This document shows, in pieces, positions 59,476 to 64,000 of a DNA stretch of 64,000 bases. The stretch's first letter is position 1. Each line of letters begins with the position of its first letter. Position numbers and translations under genes: made by a program. Location of the stretch: assembly GCF_023155275.1 (NCBI RefSeq), contig NZ_JALMUV010000002.1, positions 248,001 to 312,000 of the forward strand, read 5' to 3'. A model generated the notes under the pieces. It searched no databases. It was given only the letters and a program-made list of their open reading frames with translations, and was not told where the DNA came from. This stretch comes from Streptomyces rhizoryzae (GTDB taxonomy: Bacteria > Actinomycetota > Actinomycetes > Streptomycetales > Streptomycetaceae).

Positions 59476-60375
59476 GTGAGTACTCCCCTGTCCCCCGAGG
59501 GCGCCGCCCGGCGTGCCCGCGCCCGCAATCCGGTCGGCAGCCACGTCCCGGTGGCCGGCGGCCTGGCCAGGACCGGCCTGGCGTACGCCGAGCAGATCGG
59601 CTGCGAGGCCGTCCAGGTCTTCGTGGCCAATCCGCGCGGCTGGGCGACCCCGCCCGGCAGTCCCGAGCAGGACGCGGCGTTCCGCGAGCGCTGCGCCGCG
59701 GCCGGCATCCCGGCCTACGTCCACGCCCCGTATCTGATCAACTTCGGCTCGCACACCGAGGCCACGGTCGAGAAGTCGGTGGCGTCGCTGCGCCACTCGC
59801 TGCGCCGCGGCCGGGAGATCGGCGCGCTCGGCGTGGTGGTGCACACCGGCTCGGCGACCGGCGGGCGGGCGCGGGAGACCGCGCTGGCGCAGGTCCGCGA
59901 GCGGCTGCGGCCGCTGCTGGACGAGCTGACACACGACGACGACCCGTGGCTGCTGCTGGAGCCGACCGCCGGCCAGGGCGCCTCGCTGTGCGCGCTGGCG
60001 GAGGACCTGGGCCCGTACTTCGACGCGCTGGACCGGCACCCGCGGCTCGGGGTGTGCCTGGACACCTGCCACGCGTTCGCGGCCGGCCACGACCTGGCGG
60101 CGCCGGGCGGGACGAAGGCGCTGCTGGACGAGCTGGTGGAGGTCACCGGCGAGGGCCGGCTGAAGCTGATCCACGCCAACGACTCCAAGGACGTGGTGGG
60201 GGCGCACAAGGACCGGCACGCGCCCATCGGCGCCGGGCACATCGGCGCGGAGCCGTTCGCCGAGCTGTTCGCGCACCCCGCGACCAGCGGCGTTCCGCTG
60301 GTGATCGAGACGCCGGGCGGGCCCGAGGGGCACGCCGCGGACGTGGCGCGGCTCAAGGGGCTGCGGGCGCCCTGA
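59476..60375 (+). CDS. nfo: Endonuclease IV (AP endonuclease)
   Basis: 299 aa from GTG 59476, where CACCCT ends 6 nt upstream (leaderless pattern). TIM barrel with the zinc ligands in VVVHTGSATGG, LLLEPTAGQG, VCLDTCHAFAAGHD, LIHANDSKD, and HAPIGAGHIGAEPF with VIETPGG. It nicks abasic sites in base-excision repair. Ends 26 bp from the convergent oxidoreductase gene. Confidence 0.95.
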   Translation: MSTPLSPEGAARRARARNPVGSHVPVAGGLARTGLAYAEQIGCEAVQVFVANPRGWATPPGSPEQDAAFRERCAAAGIPAYVHAPYLINFGSHTEATVEKSVASLRHSLRRGREIGALGVVVHTGSATGGRARETALAQVRERLRPLLDELTHDDDPWLLLEPTAGQGASLCALAEDLGPYFDALDRHPRLGVCLDTCHAFAAGHDLAAPGGTKALLDELVEVTGEGRLKLIHANDSKDVVGAHKDRHAPIGAGHIGAEPFAELFAHPATSGVPLVIETPGGPEGHAADVARLKGLRAP

Positions 60376-60401
60376 GGCGGGGGCGGGCGGGCGCCCGGGG
60401 G

Positions 60402-61022
60402 TCAGAGTTCCGGGCCCTCGCCCGGCTGCTCCTGGTAGGAGTAGCGCTGCTCGCGCCAGGGGTCGCCGAGGTTGTGGTAGCCGCGCTCCTCCCAGAAGCC
60501 GCGGCGGTCGGCGGTCATGTACTCGATGCCGCGGACCCACTTGGGGCCCTTCCAGGCGTAGAGGTGGGGCACGACCAGCCGGACCGGGAAGCCGTGTTCG
60601 GCGGTGAGCAGCTCGCCGGAGCGGTGGGTGGCGAAGAGGCAGTTCTCCGCGGCGAAGTCGGCGAGCCGGAGGTTGGAGCTGAAGCCGTACTCGGCCCACA
60701 CCATCACGTGGGTGGCGTCCGGCGCGGGCGGCGCCAGCTCCAGGACCGTACGGGTCAGCACCCCGCCCCACTCGGCGCCGAGCATGCTGAACTTGGTCAC
60801 GCAGTGCATGTCGGCCACGACCGTGGCGTACGGCAGGGCCGTGAACTCCTCGTGCGTCCAGCAGTGCTTGGCGCCGTCGGCGGTGGCGCCGAAGACCCGG
60901 AATTCCCAGCGCTCGGGGCGGAACTTCGGGACCGGCCCGTAGTGCGTCACCGGCCAGCCCCTCTGGAGCCGCTGCCCCGGAGGCAGCACAGGCTCCTCTT
61001 CGCGGCGTTGCGGCTGACCCAT
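60402..61022 (-). CDS. Molybdopterin-dependent oxidoreductase (sulfite-oxidase fold)
   Basis: 206 aa. The Mo-ligand cysteine is in VVADMHCVTKFS, followed by EWGGVLTRTVLEL and FPVRLVVPHLYAWKGPKW of the SUOX/MsrP fold. No twin-arginine signal and no haem or dimer domain, so it is a small cytoplasmic member. Substrate unknown. It diverges from bfr. Confidence 0.9.
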   Translation of the reverse strand: MGQPQRREEEPVLPPGQRLQRGWPVTHYGPVPKFRPERWEFRVFGATADGAKHCWTHEEFTALPYATVVADMHCVTKFSMLGAEWGGVLTRTVLELAPPAPDATHVMVWAEYGFSSNLRLADFAAENCLFATHRSGELLTAEHGFPVRLVVPHLYAWKGPKWVRGIEYMTADRRGFWEERGYHNLGDPWREQRYSYQEQPGEGPEL

Positions 61023-61178
61023 GCCCCCATGGTGTCAGACCGTGGCGGCGGCCGGTCACCAGGGTGGTACGGAATCGGACAACTCGTGCTAAGTGTGAAC
61101 TTACTGGACGGGCCACTCCGGGCGGTGCGAGGATGCGCGGCACCTGCCCAGTAACTCGCGTGAAAGGGGCCCGCAGCC

Positions 61179-61655
61179 ATGCAGGGCGACCCCGAGGTCA
61201 TCGAATTCCTCAACGAGCAGCTGACCGCCGAGCTGACCGCGATCAACCAGTACTTCCTGCACGCGAAGATGCAGGAGAACTTCGGCTGGTACAAGCTCGC
61301 GAAGTACACCCGCGCCGAGTCCTTCGACGAGATGAAGCACGCGGAGACGCTGACCGACCGGATCCTCTTCCTCGAAGGGCTGCCGAACTACCAGCGGCTG
61401 TTCCACGTCCGGGTCGGCCAGACCGTCACCGAGATGTTCCAGGCCGACCGCCAGATCGAGGTGGAGGCCATCGACCGCCTCAAGCGCGGTGTGGAGGTCA
61501 TGCGCGCCAAGGGCGACATCACCTCGGCCAACATCTTCGAGGACATCCTCGCCGACGAGGAGCACCACATCGACTACCTCGACACCCAGCTGGAGCTGGT
61601 CGAGAAGCTCGGGGAGGCGCTCTACCTCGCGCAGGTCATCGAGCAGCCGAGCTGA
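61179..61655 (+). CDS. bfr: Bacterioferritin
   Basis: 158 aa. Ferroxidase residues E18, E51, H54, E94, E127 and H130, and the haem-ligand M52 (FDEMKHAE) are all present. It stores iron as a 24-mer. GAAAGGGG precedes ATG 61179. A small inverted repeat TAAGT/ACTTA (61090-61103) lies upstream. The convergent bfd encodes its electron donor. Confidence 0.98.
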   Translation: MQGDPEVIEFLNEQLTAELTAINQYFLHAKMQENFGWYKLAKYTRAESFDEMKHAETLTDRILFLEGLPNYQRLFHVRVGQTVTEMFQADRQIEVEAIDRLKRGVEVMRAKGDITSANIFEDILADEEHHIDYLDTQLELVEKLGEALYLAQVIEQPS

Positions 61656-61694
61656 GGGCGGACCCGGTGCGCACCGCCCGGACACCGCCGCAGG

Positions 61695-62003
61695 TCACGC
61701 GGCCGCCGGGAGGCCCGCGGGCGCCGGTGCGTCCGCCGCCGCGGCCGGCGGCACGGGGGCCGCGGCGGGCAGCTCGCCCGCCGGCGCGGACGGTGCCGCC
61801 AGCACGTCCCGCTCGCCCCGGTCGAGCAGCTCGCGGCGGGGGCAGGCGCCCCGGCCCAGCAGCGCCTGGATGCGGCGGACGCAGCTGCCGCAGTCGGTAC
61901 CGGCCTTGCAGGCGGAGGCGACCTGGCGGGGCGTGCAGGCGCCGCGGTCCGCGTGCGCGCGGACCTGCTCCTCGGTGATGCCGAAGCAGGAGCAGACGTA
62001 CAC
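61695..62003 (-). CDS. bfd: Bacterioferritin-associated [2Fe-2S] ferredoxin
   Basis: 102 aa from GTG 62003 with GGAGG upstream. The BFD domain (1-55) has the four Fe-S cysteines in YVCSCFG and TDCGSC. The last 35 residues are a Pro/Ala-rich tail not needed in the family. Bfd reduces bacterioferritin to release iron, so it should be made when iron is short, matching the iron box over its promoter. Confidence 0.95.
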   Translation of the reverse strand: MYVCSCFGITEEQVRAHADRGACTPRQVASACKAGTDCGSCVRRIQALLGRGACPRRELLDRGERDVLAAPSAPAGELPAAAPVPPAAAADAPAPAGLPAAA

Positions 62004-62064
62004 GCGGGTTCACCTCCGTAAGGGCGCCTCGTGCGGTCCCCGGGTCCGTCCCGGTGATCGTCAG

Positions 62065-62107
62065 TGAGGTTACCCTTACCTTACCCGCGTCGGTGGGCGC
62101 GGAACAA
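62065..62107 (-). promoter_or_regulatory. bfd promoter with DmdR-type iron box
   Basis: On the minus strand TTGTTC (62107-62102), 18-bp spacer, TAAGGT (62083-62078). The 19-bp TAAGGTAAGGGTAACCTCA (62083-62065) covers the -10 box and agrees at 15 of 19 places with the actinobacterial iron box TTAGGTTAGGCTAACCTAA. Iron-loaded DmdR1/IdeR should repress here. Confidence 0.85.
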
Positions 62108-62123
62108 CGCACGGCAACGCAGT

Positions 62124-62152
62124 GGGGCGCGGATCACAAGGATCCGCGCCCC
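62124..62152 (-). terminator. aroH terminator
   Basis: Perfect 12-bp stem GGGGCGCGGATC/GATCCGCGCCCC with loop acaag, 30 nt after the aroH stop and upstream of the bfd promoter. Confidence 0.85.
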
Positions 62153-62181
62153 GGTGCGTCATGCGCCGCCCTCACGGGTGC

Positions 62182-63531
62182 TCACTGGTCGCGGTACATC
62201 TCCGCCACCAGGAACGCCAGGTCCAGCGACTGGCTGCGGTTGAGCCGCGGGTCGCAGGCGGTCTCGTAGCGCTGGTGCAGGTCGTCGACGAAGATCTCGT
62301 CGCCGCCGCCCACGCACTCGGTGACGTCGTCACCGGTCAGCTCCACGTGGATGCCGCCCGGGTGGGTGCCCAGCCCCTTGTGGACCTCGAAGAAGCCCTT
62401 GACCTCGTCCAGCACGTCGTCGAAGCGGCGGGTCTTGTGGCCCGAGGCCGCCTCGAAGGTGTTGCCGTGCATCGGGTCGCAGATCCACACCACCTGGGCA
62501 CCGGAGGCGGTGACCTTCTCCACCAGCTCGGGGAGCTTGGCGCGGATCTTGTCCGCACCCATCCGGGTGATGAAGGTGAGCCGGCCGGGCTCGCGGTCCG
62601 GGTCGAGCCGGTCGATCAGCGTGAGCGCGTCCTCCGGCGTCGTCGTCGGGCCGAGCTTGACGCCGATCGGGTTGCGGATCCGGGAGGCGAACTCGATGTG
62701 CGCGCCGTCCAGCTGGCGGGTGCGCTCGCCGATCCAGACCATGTGGCCCGAGACGTCGTAGAGGTTCCCGGTGCGGGAGTCCACGCGGGTCAGCGCCGAC
62801 TCGTAGTCCAGGATCAGCGCCTCGTGCGAGGAGTAGAACTCCACGGTCCGGAACTCCTCCGGGTCCACCCCGCAGGCGTTCATGAAGTTCATCGCGCGGT
62901 CGATCTCGCGCGCCAGCGCCTCGTACCGCTGGCCCGACGGCGAGGACTTCACGAAGTCCTGGTTCCAGGCGTGCACCTGGCGCAGGTCGGCGTAGCCGCC
63001 GGTGGTGAAGGCGCGGACGAGGTTCAGCGTCGCCGCGGAGGCGTGGTACATCCGCTTGAGCCGCTGCGGGTCCGGGATCCGGGCCTCGGGGGTGAACTCG
63101 AAGCCGTTGACCGAGTCGCCGCGGTAGGTCGGCAGGGTCACCCCGTCGCGGGTCTCGGTCGGCTTGGAGCGCGGCTTGCTGTACTGGCCGGCGATCCGGC
63201 CGACCTTGACCACCGGGACGGACCCGGCGTAGGTCAGGACGGCGCCCATCTGGAGCAGCGTCTTGAGCTTGTTGCGGATGTGCTCGGCGGAGACGGCGTC
63301 GAACGCCTCCGCGCAGTCGCCGCCCTGAAGCAGGAACGCCTCACCTCGGGCGACCGCGCCCAGGCGCTCGCGCAGCTGGTCGCACTCGCCGGCGAAGACG
63401 AGCGGCGGATAGGACGTAAGCTCCGCGATCACATCGCGCAGAGCCTCGTGGTCCGGCCAGTCAGGCTGCTGCGCCGCGGGCAGGTCTCGCCAGGTGTTGC
63501 CACCGGCGTGGGTTTCAGCGTTCACGGTCAC
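62182..63531 (-). CDS. aroH: Class II 3-deoxy-7-phosphoheptulonate synthase
   Basis: 449 aa from GTG 63531. Plant-type (class II) DAHP synthase: NTWRDLPAAQQPDWPD, VFAGECDQLRERL, LLQGGDCAEAFD (metal cysteine), RIAGQYSKPRS, VWICDPMHGNT and GIHVELTGDDVTEC. It makes the first shikimate intermediate. TAATGT (63544-63539) ends 7 nt before the start, so the mRNA is probably leaderless. It diverges from the trp leader, tying aromatic entry to Trp branch control. Confidence 0.96.
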   Translation of the reverse strand: MTVNAETHAGGNTWRDLPAAQQPDWPDHEALRDVIAELTSYPPLVFAGECDQLRERLGAVARGEAFLLQGGDCAEAFDAVSAEHIRNKLKTLLQMGAVLTYAGSVPVVKVGRIAGQYSKPRSKPTETRDGVTLPTYRGDSVNGFEFTPEARIPDPQRLKRMYHASAATLNLVRAFTTGGYADLRQVHAWNQDFVKSSPSGQRYEALAREIDRAMNFMNACGVDPEEFRTVEFYSSHEALILDYESALTRVDSRTGNLYDVSGHMVWIGERTRQLDGAHIEFASRIRNPIGVKLGPTTTPEDALTLIDRLDPDREPGRLTFITRMGADKIRAKLPELVEKVTASGAQVVWICDPMHGNTFEAASGHKTRRFDDVLDEVKGFFEVHKGLGTHPGGIHVELTGDDVTECVGGGDEIFVDDLHQRYETACDPRLNRSQSLDLAFLVAEMYRDQ

Positions 63532-63611
63532 ATCCCCCACATTACGGGGTCCGGAAGGGGCACCCGTCCGCCATCCGGACTGTGAGACGCGCCGTGGGAC
63601 GGGAGATCGGG

Positions 63612-63617
63612 TAGGGT
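63612..63617 (+). promoter_or_regulatory. -10 box of the trp leader transcript
   Basis: TAGGGT ends 7 nt before the trpL ATG, so the transcript would begin at or close to the start codon. No clear -35 box. Confidence 0.6.
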
Positions 63618-63624
63618 GCCCGCC

Positions 63625-63687
63625 ATGCAGACGCGACCGGTCACGTACCGGAACTGGTGGTGGACCGCCCAGCCGGCGGCCCACTGA
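63625..63687 (+). CDS. trpL: trp leader peptide
   Basis: 20 aa, MQTRPVTYRNWWWTAQPAAH. Three consecutive Trp codons at residues 11-13 sense charged tRNA-Trp. No Shine-Dalgarno site; probably translated as a leaderless message. It precedes the attenuator hairpin and anthranilate synthase. Confidence 0.93.
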   Translation: MQTRPVTYRNWWWTAQPAAH

Positions 63688-63735
63688 TTCGCGTACGCAG
63701 CCACGACCGCGAAGGCCGCCCGAGGGGCGGCCTTC
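63675..63735 (+). terminator. trp attenuator: antiterminator and terminator
   Basis: Terminator: perfect 10-bp stem GAAGGCCGCC (63711-63720) with GGCGGCCTTC (63726-63735), loop cgagg. Antiterminator: GGCGGCC (63675-63681, end of trpL) can pair with GGCCGCC (63714-63720), opening the terminator. Ribosome stalling at the Trp codons would favour the latter. Confidence 0.88.
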
Positions 63736-63780
63736 GGTGTGTCCGCGGCCGTTCCTCCCCCCAGCTGGAAGGAACCCGCC

Positions 63781-64000
63781 ATGCACCGTGAGACCCCCGC
63801 CGACCCCGGGCCGGACGCCGCCGCCCTGGTCCGCCGGCTGCTCGACCCCGCCTGCCCGCCGTTCGCCCTGCTCCGCCGCCGCGCCCCCGGCCGGGACGCC
63901 GGCCTCGTGGAGGTGCTGATCGGCGAGGTCACCGAGGTCGAGCGGCTCGCCGACATCCCGCTGGGCGCGGGCGCGCCGGGCGCCCCGGTGACCGACGCGC
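63781..64000 (+). CDS. trpE: Anthranilate synthase, N-terminal part (cut by window end)
   Basis: First 73 codons from ATG 63781, GAAGGAA upstream. FALLRRRAPGRD and VEVLIGEVTEVERLADIPLG resemble the start of anthranilate synthases behind trp attenuators in Streptomyces, some of which are TrpE-TrpG fusions. The catalytic part is outside the window, so a fusion cannot be judged. Identification rests mostly on the leader. Confidence 0.8.
   Translation, partial: MHRETPADPGPDAAALVRRLLDPACPPFALLRRRAPGRDAGLVEVLIGEVTEVERLADIPLGAGAPGAPVTDA

Overview
The window reads as chromosomal core DNA of a Streptomyces or a very close relative. G+C is very high, with G or C at nearly every third codon position. 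Gene order matches the classical Streptomyces division/cell-wall region: dnaE, ileS with a T-box, divIVA-ylmG-sepF-ylmE-pgeF-ftsZ, mur/fts genes, moxR-DUF58-transglutaminase, metF, thiamine genes, a PASTA kinase, bfr/bfd, aroH, and trpE behind a trp attenuator. I see no rRNA, tRNA, CRISPR array, prophage or intact insertion sequence. The only mobile-element trace is a MITE-like element of about 119 bp.

Layout. 0-14.5 kb: NYN-domain protein, a 54-aa basic protein, DNA polymerase III alpha, a small membrane protein, two tandem membrane-anchored DsbA-like thioredoxins, a dienelactone-hydrolase-like enzyme, an MscS channel, a Na+/H+ antiporter, an RluA-family pseudouridine synthase, LspA, and a DksA-like zinc-finger protein with a lysine/alanine tail. 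14.7-18.3 kb: T-box plus ileS. 18.3-36.7 kb, all minus strand: the dcw cluster, with many 4-bp start/stop overlaps and a promoter near 36.7 kb. The cluster contains no mraZ, murC, ddl or ftsA. 36.8-42.5 kb: beta carbonic anhydrase, then a moxR-DUF58-TgpA-like operon. 42.5-43.2 kb: a 760-bp stretch without a convincing gene. 43.2-50.9 kb: DUF3040, methyltransferase, HEPN protein, TetR regulator, DUF4126, CrtI-like oxidoreductase, a Tyr/Gly-rich membrane protein and metF. 51-56.3 kb: thiE, a small DNA-binding protein, a flavoprotein reductase, then TPP riboswitch-thiO-thiS-thiG. 56.3-64 kb: GNAT remnant, MerR regulator, PASTA kinase, endonuclease IV, molybdopterin oxidoreductase, bacterioferritin and its ferredoxin (iron box), class II DAHP synthase, and the trp leader with the first 73 codons of an anthranilate synthase.

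How the genes work together. mraY, murD, murE, murF, murG, ftsW, ftsI and lspA build and process the envelope. FtsZ, SepF, FtsQ, FtsL and DivIVA place and drive septation and tip growth. The PASTA kinase is a likely envelope-signalling input. Amino-acid supply is sensed by RNA twice (ileS T-box, trp attenuator), thiamine once (TPP riboswitch) and iron by a protein operator (bfd).

The regulation is more distinctive than the gene content. Thirteen genes have a -10-like hexamer ending 6-8 nt before the start codon, the signature of leaderless transcripts. The ileS leader has mutually exclusive pairings around its Shine-Dalgarno sequence. The IleRS carries a swapped GxHH signature in place of HxGH. 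I did not find a wholly new multi-gene system. The best leads are local: the ileS leader and enzyme motif, the MITE at a stop codon, the six-run C5 tract next to a 24-bp minisatellite, the duplicated start of the DksA-like gene, direct repeats at the dcw promoter, the reading frame coupled to rsmH, and the metF inverted repeat.
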